Source of the DNA: Paenibacillus tengchongensis
Lineage (GTDB): Bacteria; Bacillota; Bacilli; Paenibacillales; Paenibacillaceae
Length of the DNA: 64,000 bases
NCBI RefSeq assembly: GCF_008973665.1
Contig: NZ_WACP01000003.1
Span: 386,661 to 450,660 of the forward strand
Direction of reading: 5' to 3'
Shown: piece after piece, positions 35,507-45,200 of the stretch
Layout of the letters: each line of letters begins with the position of its first letter
How positions within the stretch are numbered: the stretch's first letter is position 1
The notes under the pieces: generated by a model
The model's input: only the letters and a program-made list of their open reading frames with translations
Database searches by the model: none
Told to the model about the DNA's origin: nothing
Program-made: the position numbers and the translations under genes

Positions 35507-36643
35507 TTATCCCTGTTCCGCAAGCTTCAACGTACTAAGCAAGCGTTCTATATCCACCACGATATCCTCCAGGCCGGCTAAATTCACAGCAGAACCGGGG
35601 CTGCCCTCCGCATAGAGCATGTAATATTTCAGCGCATTGTGGTTGCTGATCATCCAGTAGGTCGGAACGACATGACCTGCATGAAAAATTTCGATCACCC
35701 GGGTGCCCGGCCGGCAAAAGGCAAGATTGGCCAGACCGGCACCGTGGGGCCCGGCAATGATATCGGCAGCAGCAAACAATTGAATCTGTTCCGCAAGCGT
35801 AAAGTCCTCCAGACACACCGGCACGAATCCGTGCGGCTGCAGGCAGCGGAGCACGGCTTCCTCGTTAACGATCCGCCGTGTTAAGGCTTGGCGGCGCGAG
35901 ATGAAAATCCGTCCGGGCGTGTGCAGCGCCGCTTGCCGGTGAGGCAGCAACAACTGCCGCAGCGCCAGCGTAGTCCACGGCGGATAATGCGAATTCATCA
36001 TCAGCGAGGGGACGAGCAGGCATTCGGAACGGATATACAGATCCGGCCCAGCCCGGATGACCGATGCTTCGGGAATCCCCAGCATAGCAAGAGCCTGCTC
36101 CGCGAACGCCCCGTAAGGATTAGGATTCATCACAAGCCGGGAATACGGGATTCCCGCAGCTTGTAACATCGCGTAGCGCGGCAGGACATCATACAGCCAG
36201 TGAAAATAGTTGTAGCTGCCGCAAAAGGTTAAGACGGCCAGTATCCCGTCCATCTCCAGCAGCTGCGGCTGGTTCCATTGGCGGAACACCGGGTGCTCCT
36301 CCGCCATCAGCATGCGGCCCTCCTCGGCGCCGTATTCCTGGGACAGCTCGAAGATGAGTCGGCCTTCGGCTGACAATACGGCCCCGGAGCGGCCCCATAG
36401 CCTTCCGCCGGGAATCACGGCCAAATATCCCCCAAAGGGCTGCAGACAGTATGGGGTCAGCACGGGATGGAGGTGCGTCTCAAGTGTATACGGCGCCGTG
36501 AATTCGGCTGTACCTCCGAATTCAAAGGGAATTACCCGTCCCCCGGAATATTGGCCAGCGCCGTGGCCCCATGTTTGTTCCCATTCGGCTATGCTGTTGA
36601 AAACACCCGCAGGAGGATCACCTTGATTCAATGAGTCAGCCAT
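35507..36643 (-). CDS. Glycosyltransferase family 61 protein
   Basis: A 378-residue cytosolic protein of the GT61/DUF563 type. The hallmark blocks are YNYFHWLYDVLPRYAML, IFISRRQALTRRIVNEEAV and DIIAGPHGAGLANLAFCRPGTRVIEIF, the last forming the nucleotide-sugar site. Members add xylose, GlcNAc or other sugars to polysaccharides or proteins; donor and acceptor cannot be told here. The ribosome site GAGGTGAG precedes ATG 36643. The gene stands alone next to a GH95 gene on the other strand, with no capsule cluster visible. Confidence 0.85.
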   Translation of the reverse strand: MADSLNQGDPPAGVFNSIAEWEQTWGHGAGQYSGGRVIPFEFGGTAEFTAPYTLETHLHPVLTPYCLQPFGGYLAVIPGGRLWGRSGAVLSAEGRLIFELSQEYGAEEGRMLMAEEHPVFRQWNQPQLLEMDGILAVLTFCGSYNYFHWLYDVLPRYAMLQAAGIPYSRLVMNPNPYGAFAEQALAMLGIPEASVIRAGPDLYIRSECLLVPSLMMNSHYPPWTTLALRQLLLPHRQAALHTPGRIFISRRQALTRRIVNEEAVLRCLQPHGFVPVCLEDFTLAEQIQLFAAADIIAGPHGAGLANLAFCRPGTRVIEIFHAGHVVPTYWMISNHNALKYYMLYAEGSPGSAVNLAGLEDIVVDIERLLSTLKLAEQG

Positions 36644-36931
36644 TGTCTCACCTCACAGGTCACGTAACTTTAACTCGTATAGTCAGTCTATTGTATGACC
36701 CTGGGAATTACGGGGGCACTGTTAACCTTAAAAAAAGCAAATGGCCTCGCAGGAGGAATTACAGGTCATTTTGTATCAGACCTTTATTTCAGCAGACCAA
36801 TGCTGCACCAGACCAAATGTGAACGAAGATAGTTTTGTACATAGTGAGGTTAGAATCGGCTATTCAAAGCTGACATCCCGGTTGTTAGGATGATAAAGAG
36901 AGTTTCATAACAAAAACGGGGTGGGCGCATA
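36644..36931. other. Intergenic region before the GH95 gene
   Basis: This 288-base stretch separates divergent GT61 and GH95 genes. No terminator, RNA gene or convincing consensus promoter was found. A frame around 36750-36892 (QEELQVILYQTF at its start) has a ribosome-like GGAGGA inside it but no start codon and no recognised family. Confidence 0.4.
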
Positions 36932-39247
36932 ATGAATGAGCTGAAACTGTGGTATGACAAGCCTGCGGAGCGCTGGGAGGAAGCCTTGCCGCTGGGCAAC
37001 GGAACACTGGGAGGGATGGTCTTCGGAACAACCGGGCTGGACCGCATACAGTTAAACGAGGACAGTCTCTGGTACGGCGGGCCGATGGAACGGAATAATC
37101 CTCAGGCGCTGGATCACCTGGACGAAATCCGCAGCCTGCTGTTTGGGGGTGAGATCGCCAAAGCGGAGGCGCTGGCCGTCCGCGTGCTGAGCGGGGTTCC
37201 GGACGGGCAGCGCCATTATGAGCCACTGGGGGACTTGTATGTGGACAGCGGCAGCACGGACATGGAGGTCAGTGAATACCGCAGGGAACTTGATCTAAGG
37301 GACGGAATCGCCCGGACCGAATACTGCAGCGGTAGGACGGAGTATTCCCGTGAATATTTTACAAGCTTTCCCGATCAGGTTATGGCAGTCCGGCTGGCGG
37401 CAAGCCGGAAAGGAGCACTGTCCTTCTCGGTGCTGTTCGGCAGAGGCACGGTACTGGAACCGACCCCATGGTCGGACATTCTGAAGCGTCCTGTCGGCTT
37501 TCAGGCTTTTGTGGACAGCGTTGTTTCAACTGAACAGGGCGATCTTATGATTCGCGGGCGCAGCGGCGGGGAGGAGGGCGTCCGCTTCTGCTGCGGCATC
37601 CGTGTGGTGACGGAAGGGGGGCGCCTGTCTCCGGCCGCCCCAGGCCAGATTACTGTGGAGCAGGCGAATGCCGCAACGATCCTGGTGGCAGCCTGCACGG
37701 ATTTCCGCATCGCCAAGGATGAGCTTGAATCCGAATGTATACGCAGGCTGGAGCAGGCTGCAGCGAAGCCTTATGAACAGCTCCGCGCCGGACATGTGTG
37801 CGATTACCGTTCCCTGGCCGGAAGGATGGAGCTTTCGTTACGCGGAGTAGAGGAGAAGCCAGAACGTGCGGAGCTTTCAACCGACCGGCGGCTGGAAGCG
37901 GTTCGGAACAGGGAGAGCGATCCGGGGCTTGCGGCGCTATATTTCCAGTTCGGGCGTTATCTGCTGATTGCCAGCAGCCGTCCGGGATCGCTTCCGGCGA
38001 ACCTTCAGGGTATCTGGAACCGGGATATGCTGCCGATCTGGGACAGCAAATATACGATCAATATCAATACACAAATGAATTATTGGGCGGCGGAGAGCAG
38101 CAATTTGCCGGAATGCCATGAACCGCTGTTCCAATGGATGGAAAGGCTGCGGGTCAGAGGCAGAGAGACCGCCCGCACCATGTACGGTTGCGGGGGATTC
38201 GTGGCGCACCATAATTCTGATATTTGGGGCGATACCGCTCCGCAGGACATCTGCATTACGTCGACGTTCTGGACGATGGGGGCGGCATGGCTTTGCCTGC
38301 ATCTATGGGATCATTTCGAATACTCAGGCAACGTGCAGTTCCTGCGGGACAGCTACGCAACGATGAAAGAGGCGGCAGTGTTCCTGCTCGACTTCATGGT
38401 GGAGGACCCTTCCGGCCAGTTGGTTACATGTCCTTCTTCCTCGCCGGAGAACCGTTATATCCTGCCGGGCGGAGAATCGGGAGCGCTATGCTATGGGGCA
38501 TCCATGGACAGCCAGATAACCCGGGAGCTTTTTGCGCGCTGCATTGCGGCTGCAGAGATTCTGGACGAAGACTTTGAGTTCCGCAGACAGCTTAGTCAAG
38601 CGCTGGCGAAGATTCCCCGTCCGGCGGTGGGGAAGTACGGTCAGATTCAGGAGTGGAGCATTGATTACGAAGAGGTGGAGCCAGGGCATCGCCATATTTC
38701 GCATCTGTTCGCTTTGCACCCGGGGACGCAAATTACGCTTAGGGAAACTCCGGCGCTTGCCGTCGCCGCCAAAGCAACACTGGAACGCAGATTGTGCCAT
38801 GGAGGCGGACATACCGGCTGGAGCCGGGCCTGGATTCTCAACATGTGGGCCCGGCTGGAGGAACCCGAGCTGGCGCATGAGAATGTAACGGCGCTGCTGG
38901 CTTCGTCCACGCTGCCGAATCTCTTTTGCGATCATCCTCCGTTTCAGATCGACGGCAATTTCGGCGGCTGCGCCGGCATTGCCGAGATGCTGCTGCAGAG
39001 CCATGCCGGCGAATTGCGGCTGCTTCCGGCGCTGCCCAAGGCCTGGCCGCACGGGCATGTCCGGGGCTTGCGGGCGCGCGGCGGTTATGAAGTGGAGCTG
39101 GAATGGCAGGACGGGGAGCTGCAGCGGCTGGTGGTTCAGGCGGCGGAGAAGGGTAACTGTAAGGTATCCTGGCGTGAACGCTCGGTGGAGCTGACGTTCC
39201 CGGAGCCGGAGTCCCGCATCAGCCTGACGGGAGCAGATTTCAACTAG
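36932..39247 (+). CDS. GH95 alpha-L-fucosidase/alpha-L-galactosidase-like hydrolase
   Basis: A 771-residue enzyme with no signal peptide, so probably cytoplasmic. The N-terminal beta-sandwich begins LWYDKPAERWEEALPLGNGTLGGMVFG and includes QLNEDSLWYGGP. The (alpha/alpha)6 barrel has PANLQGIWNRD, NINTQMNYWAAE and GFVAHHNSDIWGDTAP, where the Asn residues assisting catalysis lie, and QEWSIDYEE, placed like the general acid Glu. The Asp of FQIDGNFGG is also conserved. GH95 enzymes remove alpha-1,2-linked L-fucose or L-galactose from xyloglucan or glycans by inversion. The divergent AraC-type regulator downstream probably controls it. Confidence 0.93.
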   Translation: MNELKLWYDKPAERWEEALPLGNGTLGGMVFGTTGLDRIQLNEDSLWYGGPMERNNPQALDHLDEIRSLLFGGEIAKAEALAVRVLSGVPDGQRHYEPLGDLYVDSGSTDMEVSEYRRELDLRDGIARTEYCSGRTEYSREYFTSFPDQVMAVRLAASRKGALSFSVLFGRGTVLEPTPWSDILKRPVGFQAFVDSVVSTEQGDLMIRGRSGGEEGVRFCCGIRVVTEGGRLSPAAPGQITVEQANAATILVAACTDFRIAKDELESECIRRLEQAAAKPYEQLRAGHVCDYRSLAGRMELSLRGVEEKPERAELSTDRRLEAVRNRESDPGLAALYFQFGRYLLIASSRPGSLPANLQGIWNRDMLPIWDSKYTININTQMNYWAAESSNLPECHEPLFQWMERLRVRGRETARTMYGCGGFVAHHNSDIWGDTAPQDICITSTFWTMGAAWLCLHLWDHFEYSGNVQFLRDSYATMKEAAVFLLDFMVEDPSGQLVTCPSSSPENRYILPGGESGALCYGASMDSQITRELFARCIAAAEILDEDFEFRRQLSQALAKIPRPAVGKYGQIQEWSIDYEEVEPGHRHISHLFALHPGTQITLRETPALAVAAKATLERRLCHGGGHTGWSRAWILNMWARLEEPELAHENVTALLASSTLPNLFCDHPPFQIDGNFGGCAGIAEMLLQSHAGELRLLPALPKAWPHGHVRGLRARGGYEVELEWQDGELQRLVVQAAEKGNCKVSWRERSVELTFPEPESRISLTGADFN

Positions 39248-39269
39248 ATGAACGGAAGAGAAGACCCGC

Positions 39270-40103
39270 TCAATGAGGGCGGGTCTGCATTCTGAAAGCG
39301 GTCGGGGAGAAGCCGGTGAACGCTTTGAATAGTTTTGAGAAGTAAGAGACATCCGGAATGCCGACCTGTTCGCCGATTCCGGACAAGGAAAGATCCGTGG
39401 AGAGGAGCAGCCACTTGGCCTCCTCTATTTTTTTGCGGTTAATGTATTGAATGGGGGACAATCCGAAATGCCGCTTAAAGATGCGGATGAAGTAATTCGG
39501 ATGCAGGTGCACCCGTTCGGCCAGCTCGATCACGGTAAGATTGCGGTTATAATGCATATCCATATAACTGATCGCCTCCTGCAGATAGCCGGGGGTAGCC
39601 GCCGACTGGACGCCAGTCAAATCGTCCGCAGCGTGCTCGATGTAATAGGAAATTAGCTTCAGCATCGCCGCCTGGGTCAAGAGCGGCAGGCTGAGTGCAT
39701 CCGAAACACGGCAGGCCAGCAGCTCCCGGAATAACCCTAACGGTTCGGGAGTCAGACCGGTATGAATATAAAACGGCGTTCTGAGCAGATCGAACAGATT
39801 GCTCTGGCCGATTTTTGCGGTGAAATGGCACCAGTATTTCGTATACCTTGGCCCATCTGTATAGGAAAAGGATTGCCGCACGCCTTCAGGCATAAGGAAC
39901 CATTGGCCGGGCTGCGGATGATACTCCTCATCCCCAATCTTCAGCCAGCCCTCGCCGTCGCAAATGAAATAGAACTTGTTGTAATCCGGCGTATAATCCA
40001 GCTCGCGCCAATCGGTCCATACCTGGTTGTACCCGATTGCCGTAACCTTGACCTGCAGATTGCTGAGATAAAGCTGGATCAGTTGCCGCTGCGCTGCATT
40101 CAT
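39270..40103 (-). CDS. AraC-family transcriptional regulator with cupin sensor domain
   Basis: A 277-residue regulator. Residues about 20-150 form a cupin-like sugar-sensing domain (CDGEGWLKIGDEEYHPQPGQWFLMPEGV). The last 100 residues are the two helix-turn-helix units of AraC (LTVIELAERVHLHPNYFIRIFKRHFGLSPIQYI, GIGEQVGIPDVSYFSKLFKAFTGFSP). TTGGAGG lies 9 bases before ATG 40103; the frame is open to 40142 but lacks a ribosome site there. Its position next to GH95 suggests control of plant-polysaccharide genes. Confidence 0.92.
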   Translation of the reverse strand: MNAAQRQLIQLYLSNLQVKVTAIGYNQVWTDWRELDYTPDYNKFYFICDGEGWLKIGDEEYHPQPGQWFLMPEGVRQSFSYTDGPRYTKYWCHFTAKIGQSNLFDLLRTPFYIHTGLTPEPLGLFRELLACRVSDALSLPLLTQAAMLKLISYYIEHAADDLTGVQSAATPGYLQEAISYMDMHYNRNLTVIELAERVHLHPNYFIRIFKRHFGLSPIQYINRKKIEEAKWLLLSTDLSLSGIGEQVGIPDVSYFSKLFKAFTGFSPTAFRMQTRPH

Positions 40104-40641
40104 ACTGTCAATCCTCCAAGCAGGCCGCTCCGGCCGCTTCATAGTGTGTCTTAGTGCATGTTAATGCCAATGCCGGAATTAGGCAAGTGTCTGACGTACA
40201 GAACTGGTTGGTGACTGGCGGCGACAATACGATGGAGAGCGGTTTGTGGAGCGATAAACAAAATTACCTAACTAATTTTAGGATGGCAGAAAGAGCCGCG
40301 TTTGAGGTATGGTGAAACAGGACAGTAATCGGTGCATACTTTAGCTGATGAGTTCCCTGTTCTCCGTTGCAACGGACTCAGTTGCCGTTATTCATTGAAT
40401 TCATGGCCTCAGGGAAACCTTGCAGACACCAGTGACGTTATTTCATCCTGACAGCGCATACAATTACATCTGTAGCAGGAATAACGGCGTCTGTGTCCTT
40501 AATATGAAAAAATGCCGGTTTTACTCACGAATAGCTCATTACGGTCCTAGGTTTTGGAGAGCACTTACTAACTGTGTTGGTGATTAAGATTGCAAGAAGG
40601 TTCAGCTTGAATCCGCATAGGCTGCAAAAGGAGTGAATGAA
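40104..40641. other. Long intergenic region between AraC gene and the unknown 220-residue gene
   Basis: This 538-base stretch has no convincing coding frame. It holds a 20-bp imperfect inverted repeat pair (40374-40393 and 40479-40498, listed separately). Divergent promoters are expected but no near-consensus -35/-10 pair stood out. Confidence 0.45.
40374..40498. repeat. Inverted repeats bounding a 125-bp non-coding element
   Basis: GGACTCAGTTGCCGTTATTC at 40374-40393 and GAATAACGGCGTCTGTGTCC at 40479-40498 are reverse complements at 17 of 20 positions, including 10 in a row. The interval of 85 bases is unique. This resembles a miniature inverted-repeat element or a large hairpin; no flanking target duplication was recognised. 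Confidence 0.4.
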
Positions 40642-41304
40642 ATGATGATCTACAGAATGATGTACCGTGGAATTTGGAAGGATGGCATGGAGGCGGAGGG
40701 GCTTCAGACCCTGAAGCAGGATCAGGAGGCGCTGCGGCTGGTCCGGGATGGAGTGCTGATGACGGCTGCGGCGTTCAGCTGGCGTAACAATGTGTTCTTG
40801 TATGTTGAATGCATCGGCAAAATCACTGAACCGCTGGCGGTGGCCGGTGCGGTGAACGGGTATTTGACAGACTGGCCCGGTGAGGCCCGGTCCCGCAAAT
40901 GGATTCCGCTGGTGGATGTCTTCCACTTCAACGAACCTGCGGATGCTGAACACTGGCGGCGCCAATCGCCGGTAGAGCGGCGGGTCGGCCGGGTGGCCCA
41001 TCTGAAGCGGGAAATGATGGCCAGCTACATCTATTATCACTACCAGCTGCAGGAAGAACGCGCATTTAACGGGCCCAAATATGAAATGATCGGCATGCAC
41101 GAGAATCTGCTGTTCGGGTATCAGGAGTTTCCGGGTGTGGTTGAGCCTCCGGTGGTTCCAGGCCGGCTGGAGACGAAGGGAACGCCGGAGCCATGGGAGA
41201 AATCGCGGATGGATTTGCATTTTCAACCATGGGAAGAAGACGGTTATTTGTATTTTAAGCCGGTGGAGACGGTGTATGCCTATTACATAGGGGATTTAGG
41301 ATAA
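40642..41304 (+). CDS. Unknown 220-residue protein beside hemicellulose genes
   Basis: A soluble protein of 220 residues with no signal peptide and no recognised family. It is rich in aromatic residues (Trp, Tyr) and has two segments that look like ferredoxin-fold halves (FLYVECIGKI to LVDVFHFN; SYIYYHYQLQEE to MHENLLFGYQEFP). AAAAGGAG places the start at ATG 40642 rather than GTG 40633. It sits between two AraC genes and just before the GH115 gene region, so a role in sugar handling is a guess. Its stop overlaps the end of the convergent AraC gene by 9 bases. Confidence 0.6.
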   Translation: MMIYRMMYRGIWKDGMEAEGLQTLKQDQEALRLVRDGVLMTAAAFSWRNNVFLYVECIGKITEPLAVAGAVNGYLTDWPGEARSRKWIPLVDVFHFNEPADAEHWRRQSPVERRVGRVAHLKREMMASYIYYHYQLQEERAFNGPKYEMIGMHENLLFGYQEFPGVVEPPVVPGRLETKGTPEPWEKSRMDLHFQPWEEDGYLYFKPVETVYAYYIGDLG

Positions 41305-42126
41305 CGGTTCCTCTTTGGCCTTATTGCGGAATTCGCTGGGGGTTAGCGAGAGCGCCTGCTTGAACATTTTGCAAAAATACATCGACGAGTTATACCCGCA
41401 GGCTATACCGATTTCCAGAACGGACAGCTTGGAGTTGACGAGCATATTGCAGGCATGCTGAATCTTGATGTTATTCAGGTACTGGATTAACGTGAGCCCG
41501 GTGGCTTCTTTAAAGATACGGCATAAATAATACTTGGAGATGTAAAAATGCCCGGCGATTTCCTCGATCGTATCGATCTTGTTAAAGTTCTGGTTAATAT
41601 ACGCGAGAACCGGCGCAATATTGGTGTAGGACAGCGGGACTTGCCCGGCGCGCGGCGATCTGGTGTGCTCATTCAGCAGGTTCAGCAGATCGGCTAAATA
41701 AATGAAGATTCGGTTGTCCGGATGGGAGACGTTTTCTTTACCGAGTAGAAGCAGAAGCCTTTTCAGCTTGGGGAAGGCTTCTTTGCCGATGGCAATCAGC
41801 TCCTTGTCAAAGCAGCCCAGCAAAGCCTGAATGGAGCGCTCGGTGAAATGCAGACGCAGAAAACGGTCCGTAAAATAGATGCACGTCCGGGCACAGGAGT
41901 GATTCCCGTGGCTCTGGTGAAAGAGATTGGGCTTGACCAGGGCCACGTCATACATGGCAATATCAAAGACCGTATCATTGAGCATGAAGTGATGATAGCC
42001 TTCCTCCAGTACATACAGCTCGTAAGAATTATGGTAATGGTAATTGGGCATACGGTAATCGGCATCATGCTTCTCATACTCCATCGCAAACAGCGGATGC
42101 GAGCAGTACTGGGCGGCAGCGTTCAT
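41296..42126 (-). CDS. AraC-family transcriptional regulator, likely regulator of the GH115 gene
   Basis: A 276-residue regulator. The N-terminal cupin domain (YHYHNSYELYVLEEGYHHFML, ALVKPNLFHQSHG) senses a ligand. The C-terminal AraC domain has EEIAGHFYISKYYLCRIFKEATGLTLIQYLNNIKI and the second helix-turn-helix EIGIACGYNSSMYFCKMFKQALSLTPSEFR. The start at 42126 is preferred because GGAGG is 8 bases before it; the frame is open to 42144. It is divergent from the GH115 gene with 158 bases between them. Confidence 0.92.
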   Translation of the reverse strand: MNAAAQYCSHPLFAMEYEKHDADYRMPNYHYHNSYELYVLEEGYHHFMLNDTVFDIAMYDVALVKPNLFHQSHGNHSCARTCIYFTDRFLRLHFTERSIQALLGCFDKELIAIGKEAFPKLKRLLLLLGKENVSHPDNRIFIYLADLLNLLNEHTRSPRAGQVPLSYTNIAPVLAYINQNFNKIDTIEEIAGHFYISKYYLCRIFKEATGLTLIQYLNNIKIQHACNMLVNSKLSVLEIGIACGYNSSMYFCKMFKQALSLTPSEFRNKAKEEPLS

Positions 42127-42284
42127 ATCCGGGACCTCCAACATTCGTTATAGCAATATAATACAACAGAATTGGAATCAGGCAATATTATAAAAGATTA
42201 TTGTTCTCTGTTCAGGTATGCTTGATCCAGCAAATGAATTGCCGCTCTTACGGACATTTACGAGTAAAAAGGGAGGTTCCATGC

Positions 42285-45200
42285 ATGGAACAAGTTACAC
42301 AAACCAGCCGGCAGCTGGAGCTGATCAGTCAGAACCGCAGGGTCTGCATATATGTCTCTGATACGGAGACCAGTGCTGTACAACATGCCGTCCGCAATCT
42401 TGTCCTCGATATCGGACGGACTTGCGGCGCTCAGACCGAGCTAAGTACAGAGATGAACGAATGCAGCATCGTGATCGGCACCTTGGATCAGAAAGTGTTC
42501 GCAGACCAGGTGCAGGAGCTGGGGTTAGCACTGGAACTGCTGGCAGGGGAGGATGGCAGTTACCGCTGGGAAGGATATTTGCAACAGGCCTCACAGGATG
42601 TGCTGTACATCATCGGTACGGACAGACGGGGAACGATTTTCGGCATTTATGATCTCTGTGAAGCGCTTGGGGTGTCACCATGGCATTATTGGGCCGATGT
42701 TCCCGCCAAAGTGAAGGAATCCTTCCGTATTCCGGCAGATTACCGGAAAGCCGACTGGCCGTCGGTGAAATACAGGGGCATCTTCCTGAATGACGAAGAG
42801 GAGCTGGATGCCTGGTCCAAGCTGCATACTCCGGACGGCACGATCGGGCCGGAAGCTTACCGTCATATCTTCGAGCTGCTGCTGCGGTTGAAGGCCAATT
42901 ACATCTGGCCGGCGATGCATGTGAACTATTTCAACGGCAATCCCCGAAACGGTGAGCTGGCGGAAGAGATGGGCGTTGTCGTCGGAACGTCGCACTGCGA
43001 TATGCTGCTGCGCAGCAACCAGAACGAATGGGAGCCCTGGCTGCAGAGCAAAGGCTATGAAGGCGCCGTCTACGATTATTCCATCGCAGGGCAGAACCGG
43101 GACATTCTCAAAGAATACTGGCGCGAAAGCGTGGAGCTGAACCGCAATTACGAGGTAAGCTTCACCATGGGGATGCGCGGTATCCACGATTCCGGGTTCC
43201 ATACCCGGGCCATCGATGAAGACGCTTCCTTAACGGAAGAGCAGAAACAGCAGGCCAGGGTTGCGCTGCTGGCACAGGTCATTTCGGATCAGCGGCAGAT
43301 TCTGCAGGAGGTGCTCGGACCGCAGGAGGCGGAGTCACTCCAGACCTTCGTGCCCTACAAGGAGGTACTGGACCTCTACGATCAGGAGCTTGACGTACCC
43401 GACAATGTCACCTTAATCTGGGCCAACGACAACTTCGGCCATGTGCGCCGCTACCCGGACGAGAATGAGCGCAGACGCAGCGGCGGGAACGGGCTGTATT
43501 TCCATAATTCGTACTGGGCGGCTCCGGGGACGGCAATGAGCTATCTGTTCATTAACTCCATTCCACTGGCCCACACGGGCAACGAGCTGAGAAAAGCTTA
43601 TGAATCCGGCATCCGGAACATCTGGATTCTAAACGTCGGCGGCCTGAAGCCGCTGGAGCAGGACATGGAATTCTTCCTGCAATACGGCTGGGACGCAGAC
43701 AAGGATGAGGCATTGGTGAAGAATACGCTGCTATACACCGAAGATTGGATCAACCGGAATTTTACAGGCCGCCATGGGCGGGAAGCTGCGGAAATATATG
43801 AAGCATTCGCCCAGCTTACCAATGTGCGCAAGATCGAGCATATGAACTCGAATGTCTTCTCGCAAACCGCCTACGGGGACGAGGCGGGGCGGAGACTGCA
43901 GCGGCTGGAGGACGTCTACAGAAGGGCCAACGGGATGATGCACAGCCTGCCTGCCGGGGAACGGGAGGCTTTCTTCCAGCTCTTCCTGATGAAGATTCAT
44001 GCCTCCTATTATATTAATCACGAATATTATTACGCCGACAGAAGCGTGCTTTCCTATAAGCGCGGCAACCTGCAGGCGGCCGACCGCTATGTAGAGCTGT
44101 CCCTGAAGATGGTGGATTACAAACGCCGTATGCTGCATTATTACAATAAAAAAATGAGCGGCGGCAAATGGGACGCCATGCTTACGCCGGAAGCTTTTCC
44201 GCCGCCGCCGGCAGCCATGCATCCGGTGCGGCAGCCCGCACTCCGCATTTCCGGGGGCGGAATGCGCGTTGATCTGTGGAATGAGGGGTATTCGTTATCC
44301 TTCTCCCCTTATGGACAAAGACAGAAATGGATCGATCTGGGAAATCAGGGGACAGGCAGCTTCGATTATTTCATCGAGATTCAGGCGGGAGCCGGCTGGA
44401 TGACGGTTTCTGAACCCAAGGGGACTGTGCAGACCGAGAAACGCATCCTGGTTTCGGTTCTGGAGCCTGAGCAACATGCCGGAGAGAAAGGTCTTCTCAT
44501 CATCCGTAATCTTACCGGCGGTACAGAACAACCGGTTGAAGTTCGGATGGAGGCTGACGGGCCGCTTCCGGAGCGATATACCGGATACGTGGAAGCAGAC
44601 GGAGCAGTGTCGATACCCGCTGCCGGATTTGACCGGACCGTCCGTCCGGAAGGCTCACCCTCTGAGGAGTCCGGCTGGATTACTGTTCCCGGTATCGGCA
44701 GATACGAAGGAGCGGCGGTGATGGCCTGGAGCGCAAAGCTTACTCCGCTGGAGGGAGAGCTGAAGCAGAACCCGTATCTTGAATATGATTTCTATGTTAT
44801 GGATAGCCGTTCATTCCTGCTGGAAATACACCGCTTCCTGACACTCAACTCCACAGGCCGGATCCGCTTCGGGATCGGAATTGACGGCCTGGAGCCGGTC
44901 TTGATTGAAACCGCAACAAACGATGAGTGGAGGGGGCAATGGCAGGATGCCGTCTTCAATAACGGTGAGAAGCTGACGGTAGAGCTTCCTTGCATGGATC
45001 AGGGAGCACATCGGCTGCAGCTGTATATGGTGGATCCGTATGTGACCATCAGCAAGCTCGTAATCTACACGAAGCAACAGCGTGTCAGTAACTTGGGACC
45101 GGTCTACAGCAGCCGAAGCGGCAAGCCGGTTGCCGAATACGGGCTGGAATGTCCAGAGGTACGCTGGTCTGAGCTTGAAGAGCTCTGCAGCGGGCTTTAC

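Noticed and set aside
36750..36892. Gene remnant before GH95
   Set aside because: The frame has no start codon with a ribosome site and matches no family I know.
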